Shown here in pieces: positions 41,726-49,961 of a DNA stretch of 64,000 nucleotides. Source of the DNA: Leptospira fainei serovar Hurstbridge str. BUT 6 (GTDB lineage Bacteria; Spirochaetota; Leptospiria; Leptospirales; Leptospiraceae); the NCBI RefSeq assembly GCF_000306235.2, contig NZ_AKWZ02000010.1:1302001-1366000 (forward strand), written 5' to 3'. How positions within the stretch are numbered: the stretch's first letter is position 1; every line of letters starts with the position of its first letter. The position numbers were made by a program, and so were the translations under genes. The notes beneath the pieces are model-generated. The model searched no databases. It was not told the origin of the DNA and saw only the letters and a list, made by a program, of their open reading frames with translations.

Positions 41726-43096
41726 ATGTCCTCTTTTTTATTTAAAATGCAGATGCGCACTAATTTCCGTATTTTCGTTGCTCTTCTTATCCTTGGAGCG
41801 CTGTGTGTCCTCGGAAGCGAATCAGCCTTTGCTCAAAATACCGCAGGTTCCCCCCCGTCCCCGAATTCCGATTCTTCTAATCCGGGATCGCAGGAAGGCG
41901 GGAATAGCGCGGACCCTGCACAAAATCCCGACGATCCTTCTGCTCCGGCAAATCCGGAATCGCTGCAAGACGCAAAGGAAATTAAAAAGTATAATGAACA
42001 GTTTAAGCGCGGACTTCTATCCGTCTTTCAAGCCGAGGCTAATCATAATATTACGAAGCTGAGCCGCTACGGATTAACCTACCCGATTCCAAGAGTAAGA
42101 GCCGCTGCGGCATTTGCGCTCGGTCGATTGGGTTCGAAGTCCGGCGTAAAGACTTTGCACAAAATGATCGATCACGACGGGGAGGCAGTTAGACAGGCCG
42201 CCTATTTCGGTTTAGCCGATATAGGCGCTCGCGCCTCGCTGGAATATTTTTATGCGGGCGCAAAGTCCAGTGATAAGGAAATTCGAATTTCTAGTTTTCG
42301 AGGAATGGGAAAAACGGCGGATCCTAGCGCCAGAGAAGTACTGCTTCGCAAAGGTATTACATCCGAGGATAAGGACATAGTTAAAGCTTCCATTCTCGGT
42401 TTGGGATATTATCAAGCGCCGGAAGACATTCGGATTTTTATCGATTATCTTAATTCGCCCGACGAGGAATTTCAGAAGGCGGCTGTCGAAGCGTTGGGTC
42501 GCCACAAAACTCGGACGTCTATGCATATCTTAGAGGATGCGTTTCGAGATAAGGGAAATCTTAGAGCGCAAATTTTGGATACTCTTACGTCTCAAAAAAA
42601 TTCCTTCGCAGTTTTTGCTCTATTACGAATTTTGAATAATTTTCCGGATTCCGAGGTAATCTCTAAGGAAATCGGTATTCGACTGTATAAGTTAAAAGCT
42701 TTCGGCAAATTCATGACAGTTAATTCGGAAAAAGTGCCTCTACTTAAAGATCCGTTTGTGGGCTCGCAAAAGCTTAGAGACCTGGACGGCGGAGAAGTGG
42801 GTAAAGTCCTGCAAAGAAGTCCGAAACGTTACATACTGGACATCAATGGTCAAAGAATCGAAAATTACTATTACAAAGTATTAGTAAATACTAAATTCAA
42901 AGATGCATTTACCGAGACTGTATCCGGCTGGGTATTCGGATCCTATATTAAGATCAGAAGTATTTCCCTCCCGAAAGCATCCAAAAAACGTAAACGTCCT
43001 TCGATCCTGGACGACGAAGATCCTGCATCGAATCCGCAAAAGCAACCGGCGCCTTCCGGTGAAGAAGGTGGAACTCCGACGACAGACAGTCCCTGA
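41726..43096 (+). CDS. Exported HEAT-repeat protein with C-terminal SH3-like domain
   Basis: The 456-residue protein has a signal peptide (RIFVALLILGALCVLGSESAFAQN, cleavage after AFA), a Ser/Pro/Asn-rich linker of about 40 residues, then HEAT repeats (PIPRVRAAAAFALGRLGSKSGVKTL, then DGEAVRQAAYFGLADIGARASL and so on to about residue 320), and a C-terminal domain with DPFVGSQKLRDLDGGEVGKVLQRS and VSGWVFGSYIKI that looks like a bacterial SH3. It should be periplasmic; HEAT arrays bind proteins. The ATG at 41726 is 18 bases from the strong AGGAGG at 41701, which would better fit an in-frame CTG at 41717. Confidence 0.85.
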   Translation: MSSFLFKMQMRTNFRIFVALLILGALCVLGSESAFAQNTAGSPPSPNSDSSNPGSQEGGNSADPAQNPDDPSAPANPESLQDAKEIKKYNEQFKRGLLSVFQAEANHNITKLSRYGLTYPIPRVRAAAAFALGRLGSKSGVKTLHKMIDHDGEAVRQAAYFGLADIGARASLEYFYAGAKSSDKEIRISSFRGMGKTADPSAREVLLRKGITSEDKDIVKASILGLGYYQAPEDIRIFIDYLNSPDEEFQKAAVEALGRHKTRTSMHILEDAFRDKGNLRAQILDTLTSQKNSFAVFALLRILNNFPDSEVISKEIGIRLYKLKAFGKFMTVNSEKVPLLKDPFVGSQKLRDLDGGEVGKVLQRSPKRYILDINGQRIENYYYKVLVNTKFKDAFTETVSGWVFGSYIKIRSISLPKASKKRKRPSILDDEDPASNPQKQPAPSGEEGGTPTTDSP

Positions 43097-43101
43097 TCTG
43101 A

Positions 43102-43881
43102 ATGTCGATTCGTTCCGATCTACTTCTCTCCTTCGAGTCGATCAGCAGGGAGGCGGGAGACCAAATTCTTAAATATTTCGACGGAAAATCGGAATACAGT
43201 TTAAAGGACCCCATGCAGGTTCTGACGAATGCCGACCTCGCTTCTCATGAAATTTTGCTGGAATCGTTGCATCGGGAGTTTTCCGGAATTCCGATCGTTT
43301 TAGAAGAACAGGAAAATTCGGAACCTTTACCGGCTTCATATTTAGTGTGCGACGAGCTAGACGGAACGACTCTGTTTTCTCGGGGAATCTCGGAATTTAG
43401 CGTGATTATGGCCTATGTTGAAGCGGGGAAGCCGGTTGCGGGATGTATTTATTTTCCCGCTACAGGCTCGATCGTTCTTTCCGAAAGAGGAAAAGGAACA
43501 ACAGTAGACGGCCGTAAGGTCGCTTTTCTCGAGGCGTCGGATTTATCTCACAGCGTGGTTTCTTTAGAGATCAATAATACTCTTACGAATGAGGATTTTG
43601 CATGGATCGCGAACGTCGTAAAAAATTCCCTGGCGTCCAGATCTCTCGCAGCTACCGGAGCCGGATTTCGCGAACTCTTGCTCGGAAAGACCGATCTTTT
43701 TTTAAACTTTAATGGAGCCAAAGTCTGGGACTTCGCGGCCGGAGCGATCGCCGTAGAGGAAGCCGGCGGTATTTTGCTAAGTAAAGAGGGTAAGCCTTTG
43801 GAATGGGATAAAATTCGAATGTCCGGGGTCATATGTAAGGATAGTAATTTAGCCTCTTCAGTCTTTCGATTAAAACCTTAA
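43102..43881 (+). CDS. Inositol monophosphatase-family protein
   Basis: The 259-residue protein has the family metal motifs in slightly altered form: VLEEQEN (EE motif), CDELDGTTLFSRG (for DPIDGTxNF) and KVWDFAAGAIAVEEAGG (WDxAAG). The catalytic Asp and Thr are present. Family members hydrolyse inositol-1-phosphate, histidinol phosphate, fructose-1,6-bisphosphate or PAP; the DELDGT variation leaves the substrate open. It starts 5 bases after the HEAT gene. Confidence 0.87.
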   Translation: MSIRSDLLLSFESISREAGDQILKYFDGKSEYSLKDPMQVLTNADLASHEILLESLHREFSGIPIVLEEQENSEPLPASYLVCDELDGTTLFSRGISEFSVIMAYVEAGKPVAGCIYFPATGSIVLSERGKGTTVDGRKVAFLEASDLSHSVVSLEINNTLTNEDFAWIANVVKNSLASRSLAATGAGFRELLLGKTDLFLNFNGAKVWDFAAGAIAVEEAGGILLSKEGKPLEWDKIRMSGVICKDSNLASSVFRLKP

Positions 43882-43968
43882 GGGAGTCGAGAATTTTTCC
43901 TTTTGAACTTCATTAAAAGCTTTTAACCGGACTAGAATGCTGTAAAAATTAAACGCTAAGGGGATGGA

Positions 43969-44670
43969 ATGCAGGATTTTTTAAACTTATTCGATTCGAA
44001 ACATATCGACGCCTTTACCGTTACTGTGCGGATTTTCTTGATTATCCTTTTTGCAGGCCTTATCGGTTGGAACCGGGAGCAAAAAAATCACGGGGCCGGA
44101 TTTAGAACTCATATCTTAATCGGGCTCGGTTCGACGATTTTGATGCTTCTATCCATTTTCGTTCCGTCCTACTATTCGGGAGAAATGGCCGATCCGACTC
44201 GTATCGCCGCGCAGGTCGTTTCAGGAGTGGGATTTCTTTGTGCCGGTGCGATTATTAAATCCGGAATGAATATCAAAGGATTGAATACGGCAGCTTCTAT
44301 TTGGGTTGTTTCTTCGATCGGACTTTTAGTCGGGGCAGGTCTATATTTTGCCTCTCTCTTAACGACTGGGGTTACTCTGGTGATACTTATCGTGTTCGAT
44401 TTGGTCGAATCGAAGTATTTCGGAAAATACGAATATAAAGTTTTGGTTTTGGACTTAAAACAAAAGAAGTTTCATCGAAAAGGATTTCGAGATCTGTTAG
44501 CCAAAAATAATCTTAAATTGGTTTCCGAGTCCTTTATGCAGGATTTCCTTTCTAAAAGTGCGCAGATCAAACTTACTATCGCGGTGCCGCACGGTTTTGA
44601 CGTTTTAAATATCGTAGATGACGTGAAAGGACTCGCGGACGTGACCAAAATCAGTATCGAGTCTGCCTAA
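43969..44670 (+). CDS. MgtC/SapB-family membrane protein
   Basis: The 233-residue protein has four or five membrane helices with the MgtC signatures LIGWNREQKNHGAGFRTHILIGLGSTILML and DPTRIAAQVVSGVGFLCAGAIIK, NTAASIWVVSSIGLLVGAG, and a C-terminal cytoplasmic ACT-like domain of about 85 residues. MgtC proteins modulate membrane potential, magnesium or phosphate homeostasis and help survival in macrophages in pathogens; the role here is by family only. AAGGGGATGG precedes the ATG. Confidence 0.92.
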   Translation: MQDFLNLFDSKHIDAFTVTVRIFLIILFAGLIGWNREQKNHGAGFRTHILIGLGSTILMLLSIFVPSYYSGEMADPTRIAAQVVSGVGFLCAGAIIKSGMNIKGLNTAASIWVVSSIGLLVGAGLYFASLLTTGVTLVILIVFDLVESKYFGKYEYKVLVLDLKQKKFHRKGFRDLLAKNNLKLVSESFMQDFLSKSAQIKLTIAVPHGFDVLNIVDDVKGLADVTKISIESA

Positions 44671-44827
44671 ATTTCCGATTTGCCGATTATCTTATCGAGA
44701 TAATTACGTATAACATCTACGTTTTTGCGAAATTGAAATTTTTCTCCGAAAGAATATTACCTTTTTTACTTGCCATTCTCTTTTCGATTGGATATGACTC
44801 TCACGTTTAACACACCAGGAGAGCGCT

Positions 44828-45040
44828 GTGAAAATTAAATTAATATTATTAGCTATCGGAATTTCGTCGTGCCTGATAGGTATCGCTTCAATTTTTGCGC
44901 AACCGAGAGAAACTGCCGCACAATGTTCAACGTTAAAGGAAGAGCATAAAGTACGCGAATGTATGGCTTGTATGGAAAGGCCCATCAAACATATCTATCA
45001 TCCGCATCTTCCTGACGGAGAACGTTGCAAACGTTTATAG
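44828..45040 (+). CDS. Small secreted Cys-rich protein
   Basis: GTG at 44828 with AGGAG 7 bases upstream starts a 70-residue product. The signal peptide (LILLAIGISSCLIGIASIFA) is followed by a mature part with Cys-rich phrases QCSTLKEEHKVRECMACMERP and GERCKRL, giving four cysteines in 37 residues. It may bind a metal or form disulfides in the periplasm. A strong palindromic terminator follows. Family unknown. Confidence 0.7.
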   Translation: MKIKLILLAIGISSCLIGIASIFAQPRETAAQCSTLKEEHKVRECMACMERPIKHIYHPHLPDGERCKRL

Positions 45041-45059
45041 ATTTCGATTTGTTCCTGCC

Positions 45060-45088
45060 GGGTTCGAACGCGTTCGAACCCTTTTTTT
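45060..45088 (+). terminator. Rho-independent terminator, 22-base perfect palindrome
   Basis: GGGTTCGAACG and CGTTCGAACCC form a perfect inverted repeat at 45060-45081, followed by seven T. It ends the transcript of the small Cys-rich protein gene. Confidence 0.9.
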
Positions 45089-45264
45089 CCCTCTAAATAT
45101 GTCCCGAAATACCGATTTCTCCGTCATAGGTCGATTTCGGAATTTGCTATGCGTTTTCTTCATTTCGAGGAAATTTTGCCATCCATACGGAAGATTTTCA
45201 AGGAACGAGGTTCCAAAATCTTCTAAATTCGGAGTCGAGTCGATCCAACAAGATCCATTTTCAG

Positions 45265-46188
45265 ATGTCAGAAAAAAGAATTTCAATTCCTCCTGATCTC
45301 GCGCAAGAGCTCGTAAAAACAATTCGATTGCTTGCTTTATCCGGCAGAAAAAATTTTAAAAAATATCTATTTGAACCTCTTGCTTATGCGGGTTGGGAAA
45401 GGGAGAAATCCGTCTCATCGCTCGCTTCCAGTAAATTGATCGATAAAATTCAAGAGGATTCCCGCGACCCGGCGTATCTTCATACGATTCCTCATCATTG
45501 TAAGAGATTGGTTTCCCAAGCCTTGGTCGAAAACCTTTCGGCACTAGGGGACTCGTGCATTTTCTTCCTAGAGAAAATTCAGGACGATCCGAAAATCGCA
45601 ATTTCAAGCGAGGCCCTGGAATTTGTAGGTTTGCTTGAAAAACCTTTGAACGAATTCGCTCAACTGACTAGAAACAATAACGAAAAATTATTCGAGGATT
45701 CGATTCGCAATTTCTCTCAAGAAGAGTTGAAGTCCGCCTTTGAACCGGTCAAACTGGACGGTACCAGACAAAAGGTTTATCTTGAAACTGAAATCCATAC
45801 TTTATACCAGCAGATACTAGCGGCCACAAAAGCGAATAATCTTGCGCGTTGTAAAAGATTACTATCCAGATATATAATCAACTATAGCGACTCGGAAGTG
45901 TATAGTCAGCCTGAAGTGGAAAATCTGCTGGAAGCTCTCGATAAAAGAGAAAAGGGATTTAAACAAAATTTAATGGATTCAATTGCGATCGAACTCTATT
46001 ATTCCATCACGAAAGGAATTTTGGAAGGAAATGCAAAAAAAGCGATACAAGGCATCCGCAAGTACGCTCACACATTCGAAGGGGATCCGAATATAAAATA
46101 TTATTACGAAATAGATACTCTAGAACGTAAGCTATATTCCATTATTCAGACCAAGGATTTGATGAAGGATTTAAAGAAAGGTATCTAA
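45265..46188 (+). CDS. Helical protein of unknown function heading the partner-switching operon
   Basis: The 307-residue product is predicted to be almost entirely alpha-helical, without signal or membrane segment. It starts SEKRISIPPDLAQELVKTIRLLA; later stretches are YLETEIHTLYQQILAATKANNLARCKRLL and a TPR/HEAT-like end. No family recognised. It sits 1 base before a STAS gene and thus leads the STAS / kinase / phosphatase run at 46190-49949, so it probably acts in the same pathway. Confidence 0.75.
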   Translation: MSEKRISIPPDLAQELVKTIRLLALSGRKNFKKYLFEPLAYAGWEREKSVSSLASSKLIDKIQEDSRDPAYLHTIPHHCKRLVSQALVENLSALGDSCIFFLEKIQDDPKIAISSEALEFVGLLEKPLNEFAQLTRNNNEKLFEDSIRNFSQEELKSAFEPVKLDGTRQKVYLETEIHTLYQQILAATKANNLARCKRLLSRYIINYSDSEVYSQPEVENLLEALDKREKGFKQNLMDSIAIELYYSITKGILEGNAKKAIQGIRKYAHTFEGDPNIKYYYEIDTLERKLYSIIQTKDLMKDLKKGI

Positions 46189-46189
46189 A

Positions 46190-46531
46190 ATGGCAAATTT
46201 GACTTTTAACGAAAAACTAGAGGGAAGCCGACTCATTCTTAAAGTAACTGGAGAAATCGACGCCAAGACGGCTCCCGATCTCAAGTTGAAATTGGAATCC
46301 GCAGTCGGGAACGGAGTTAAGACCATCGTCTGCGACTGTACGGCTCTTACGTATATCGCTTCCGCCGGAATAGGCGTATTGAATTCGATTCAGAAATTTC
46401 TAAAGGAAAAATCCGGCGAAATCGTATTTTGTAGCCTTAAGAAAGAAGTGAAAGATACGATGGAGTTGATGTACTTTACCAAGAAAGTTAGAATATTCCC
46501 GAATTTAGAAGAAGCTCTCTCGATCGTATAA
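46190..46531 (+). CDS. STAS-domain anti-sigma factor antagonist (RsbV-like)
   Basis: The 113-residue protein is a canonical STAS antagonist: GSRLILKVTGEIDAKTAPDLKLKLESAV, then TIVCDCTALTYIASAGIGVLNSIQKFL with the phosphorylatable Ser in ASAGIG. In the partner switch the unphosphorylated form binds the RsbW-like kinase and releases its target. It is followed by the kinase 9 bases later. Confidence 0.95.
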   Translation: MANLTFNEKLEGSRLILKVTGEIDAKTAPDLKLKLESAVGNGVKTIVCDCTALTYIASAGIGVLNSIQKFLKEKSGEIVFCSLKKEVKDTMELMYFTKKVRIFPNLEEALSIV

Positions 46532-46540
46532 GAATCGAGA

Positions 46541-46972
46541 ATGAATCCTGATAAGGAAAAGATTTATCTATTCCGCAACGACTTTGACGAACTGGCCAAA
46601 GTCAGGAATGAAGTACGCTCTTTTTTAGGCGAAGATTGTTCCGACCTGATAAAAGGACGCATCGTATTTTGTTTGGACGAGGCCGTTACGAACGTTATCG
46701 AGCACGGATTTCCGGAAGAAAAAAAATCTACGATCGAATTGAGAATGAGAAAGAATAAGGGTAGTTGGCGATTTTCGGTCACCGATGAAGGCATTTTCTT
46801 CGATCCAACAAAAATGAAAAGCGAATCTTGGAAAGAACTCTATAAAAGCGGAGCAGACGGCGGGTTCGGTCTACGTTCCATCAAAAAAATCATGGCCGTT
46901 AGATACCAACGCCTAAAGAATCCGTCTCGAAACAGACTTACCCTAATTCATACGAGAGAAAGGAATGATTAA
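46541..46972 (+). CDS. Anti-sigma factor / serine kinase, HATPase (RsbW-like)
   Basis: The 143-residue protein is a GHKL ATPase of the RsbW/SpoIIAB group: N-box LDEAVTNVIEHGF (Glu and Asn present), VTDEGIFFDP as G1 box and GGFGLRSIKKIM as G2. Such kinases bind a sigma factor or another target and phosphorylate the STAS partner. The gene overlaps the SpoIIE gene by 8 bases, so the two are translationally coupled. Confidence 0.93.
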   Translation: MNPDKEKIYLFRNDFDELAKVRNEVRSFLGEDCSDLIKGRIVFCLDEAVTNVIEHGFPEEKKSTIELRMRKNKGSWRFSVTDEGIFFDPTKMKSESWKELYKSGADGGFGLRSIKKIMAVRYQRLKNPSRNRLTLIHTRERND

Positions 46973-49949
46973 GAATAAGATTTTAAGAAAGATATTGCCG
47001 GGAATTAGAGCAAAGCTTTCTTTTTTCACGGCCGTTTTAGTAATTTCGATACTAGCTTTCACTTCCGCAATTCATTACTCTCAGCAAAAAAAAGCCCTCG
47101 AAGAGAAGTTAAGCTCGGAGCTAAAAGCCCCATTAGAATACGTGAATACGGTCGTTTTGGATCTCGAGAATCTGAGTCGGAGTATGATTCTAATAGAGGA
47201 ATTCAAGATTCGCGTTAAAGAAAAGAAAAAGGAACTCAGTAAATTCAAGAGAACCGTCGTTCAAAAGGAGGCGGGCTTTTTAGGAGCGCTCAAATCATTC
47301 GGACAGTCCATCGGATTGAACGTAAAACGAGGAAACGTATATCGATCGGTCGATACTTATTTCACGAGATATTTATCCGAGAAGGAAATTAAGGAATTCG
47401 AAGCGAATGTTCGTAATGAATTACGAAAAGAAAACGGGGCGCCGATCGATGCTCCTGTTTACGATAAAATCCGCTCTATTGCCGAGAAAACTGCCCTTGC
47501 AAGACTCTCGGCGGAAAGTTCTCGATCGCGAATTGAGGAGATCGAAGATGAGATCAAGAATATCGAGCTTGAATTATTAAAGCCTGATTTAGATCCCAAG
47601 AAGAAGAAAGCATTCTCATCGGATAAGGAAAAACTGGAGAAGGATCGCAAAGCTTCGGAACGATCCATCCCCGAGTCGGAAAAAAAAGCGGCGGCTGGAG
47701 AAACTAGTTTAGCTAAAGCATTGCAGAACTTTTTTCGAGGATCCTACAAAGACGGAATTTCCTCCCTGGGGTTGCTGCCCGATAAAATTCGCATCCTAGC
47801 TTACGATCGAGTCGGCAAACAAACTCTGGATACCGGATTGCTATTTTTACAATCGTCCGGCACGGCTAAAAAACTTTTAACTTTACCTGAATTCGAAGAA
47901 AGCCGTTCCTCATTATTCGGAGAGGCCGACGTCTTGGAAACGATTCGAAATAAATCGGAACCCGAAACATACGAAGTAGGTGGACGGCAATACGAGGTGG
48001 TATTCCGTCCGGTATTCCGAAATCCTAATACGGCCGAGCGCTCCCGAACTCTTGCAGAGGAAGTCGCAAGCCATGCGAGTCAATGGCGCGACTATCTCGA
48101 AGAAGACCGGAAACTTTCTGCGGAATTTTCCGAAGTCGCGCAGAAACTAAAAACTCGCATCACCGAACTGCGTAAAGACGGGAAGGCAAAACCGGCCGCC
48201 GATTCGGAATTCCGAACTCTCACAGCTAGTTATCGAAAACTTTTGAAAAAAAGGGAAAGCAAGTTGGAAGAGCTTCAGCCGTACGTAACGACATTTCAAA
48301 AGGCCCATAAAAGATGGAGAGAAGAAAAGAAATCCCTTGAGGAGAAAACCGCTACTACGGCAAAGGAAATCTTAGAATGGCAGAAGATGCTGAAACTTCC
48401 CTTAAAGCAAGGGGAAGTCAGAGAATCGCCTGAGGAAATTCAGGAGAACATTCGACAATTGGAAGCTCAGGCCGAGGAAGTTAGAGATTCTCTAATTCGT
48501 TTGGAATCAAGTAAGGATGATTGGAGCCTTGACGAAGATCATCGTTCGGAAGACGCTTTCTACGGATTGCGGGAGGCCGCTCTGGATGATTTTACGTTTC
48601 TTCCGTTTAAAGCGGGTTCCGCGGCGATCCGGAGATATTATAAGGATCCGGAAGAACGCAAGAACGTTCGTGCAAAATGGAAACTGCTGCGGGAATGGAT
48701 TTTGGCGGGAAGTTCGGAGACCGAATTGCCGAATGCGTCTAGAAATAAAGCCTCCTTAGCGGATTCCGGGGTTTTAATAAGGAGTCGAAGTGAAGCGGAA
48801 GAGGTTATGTGGGCCTTGGATTCCGCTCCATTGGTCGACTCTAAGGAAATTACGGGGAAGGGCCTTGTTTACGATTTATTAAGAAAGAATTTATTAGGAT
48901 ATAATCTAATATTAATAGATAGGACGGAAGGGGCAAGGCAAATTCGGGATAATCGGGATGAGCTCATTCGTTATACCGCCATTATCGGAGGAATAGCGAT
49001 CTTGTTAGCGTACGGACTGGCATGGTTCGTAGTCAGACGAATTCGAATCATTAGCCGGAAAGCGGAGGAAATCGGTGAAGGAAATTTGAAAGTCGAATTT
49101 CCACCGGCCGGATACGATGAGATCGGAATATTAAGCGAATCGCTTAACGATATGGTTCACGGTCTGGAAGAACGAGAGGAAATGAGAGGCGAGCTTCTTG
49201 CGGGGGAAGAAATCCAGAAACGTCTTTTGCCGGAGAAATTACCGACTAGTTTGAACGATTACGTGGAATTCGGCGCATTCTATAAGGCAATGGCCGGCGT
49301 AGGCGGAGACTATTACGATTTTATTGAGCTTGGTCAGAATAAAATAGCGTTTTGTATCGGCGACGTTTCGAATCACGGAGTCGGTCCTGCAATAGTCATG
49401 GCTCTGTTTCGGGCACAAATTCGCTCCATTCTTCGACGAGGAGAGCGTGATTTGAAGAAAATACTTCTCGAAATGAACTCGCAGTTATATGACGACACCC
49501 CTGATCATATTTTCGTTACTTTCTTTTTGGGTTTTTTCGATTCGACGACTTCTAAGGTGGAATATATATCCGCGGGGCACGTTAAACCCTTATTTTACGA
49601 CGCGTCCGAAAGAAAACTCCACGAACTTCCCGCCGGCGGATTGCCGATCGGTATGGATGAGAATTCATTTTTTGAAACTACGATCGAAAGAAGAGTTTTA
49701 ACATTGGATTCGGGAGATATATTTTTTGAATATACCGACGGCTTGGACGAAGCAAGGAACCCGGAAGGCTCGATGTACGGGCGTGAACGCTTAGCAAAAT
49801 TGTTATTCTCAAACGGAGAAAAAAGACCGGAAGAGTTGATCAAAGTTATCGTCGGGGATTTGGAAGTCTATACGAAACAAGAATTGGGAAAACTTGGAAT
49901 TTCGCAACTTTCGGACGATATTGCAATGATTGCCGTCCGAAAGCGTTAG
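46965..49949 (+). CDS. HAMP-containing SpoIIE-type (PP2C) serine phosphatase
   Basis: The 994-residue protein has an N-terminal membrane helix (LSFFTAVLVISILAFTSAI), about 620 residues of external sensing region very rich in Lys/Glu coiled coil, a second helix (YTAIIGGIAILLAYGLAWFVV, about 660-680), a HAMP domain (RIRIISRKAEEIGEGNLKVEFPPAGYDEIGILSESLNDMV) and a PP2C/SpoIIE domain with AMAGVGGDYYDFIEL, FCIGDVSNHGVGPAIVMALF and the C-terminal DDIAMIAVR. It should dephosphorylate the STAS partner in response to an outside signal. The chain is unusually long for RsbU/P-type enzymes. Confidence 0.92.
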   Translation: MIKNKILRKILPGIRAKLSFFTAVLVISILAFTSAIHYSQQKKALEEKLSSELKAPLEYVNTVVLDLENLSRSMILIEEFKIRVKEKKKELSKFKRTVVQKEAGFLGALKSFGQSIGLNVKRGNVYRSVDTYFTRYLSEKEIKEFEANVRNELRKENGAPIDAPVYDKIRSIAEKTALARLSAESSRSRIEEIEDEIKNIELELLKPDLDPKKKKAFSSDKEKLEKDRKASERSIPESEKKAAAGETSLAKALQNFFRGSYKDGISSLGLLPDKIRILAYDRVGKQTLDTGLLFLQSSGTAKKLLTLPEFEESRSSLFGEADVLETIRNKSEPETYEVGGRQYEVVFRPVFRNPNTAERSRTLAEEVASHASQWRDYLEEDRKLSAEFSEVAQKLKTRITELRKDGKAKPAADSEFRTLTASYRKLLKKRESKLEELQPYVTTFQKAHKRWREEKKSLEEKTATTAKEILEWQKMLKLPLKQGEVRESPEEIQENIRQLEAQAEEVRDSLIRLESSKDDWSLDEDHRSEDAFYGLREAALDDFTFLPFKAGSAAIRRYYKDPEERKNVRAKWKLLREWILAGSSETELPNASRNKASLADSGVLIRSRSEAEEVMWALDSAPLVDSKEITGKGLVYDLLRKNLLGYNLILIDRTEGARQIRDNRDELIRYTAIIGGIAILLAYGLAWFVVRRIRIISRKAEEIGEGNLKVEFPPAGYDEIGILSESLNDMVHGLEEREEMRGELLAGEEIQKRLLPEKLPTSLNDYVEFGAFYKAMAGVGGDYYDFIELGQNKIAFCIGDVSNHGVGPAIVMALFRAQIRSILRRGERDLKKILLEMNSQLYDDTPDHIFVTFFLGFFDSTTSKVEYISAGHVKPLFYDASERKLHELPAGGLPIGMDENSFFETTIERRVLTLDSGDIFFEYTDGLDEARNPEGSMYGRERLAKLLFSNGEKRPEELIKVIVGDLEVYTKQELGKLGISQLSDDIAMIAVRKR

Positions 49950-49961
49950 ATAAGTTTCCAC

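Noticed and set aside
43912..43925. TTAAAAGCTTTTAA palindrome upstream of mgtC
   Set aside because: Short AT-rich palindrome, expected by chance; no partner sites seen.
45099..45296. 65-codon plus-strand frame before the partner-switching operon
   Set aside because: It has no ribosome site, unlike composition, and overlaps the true start of the next gene in another frame.
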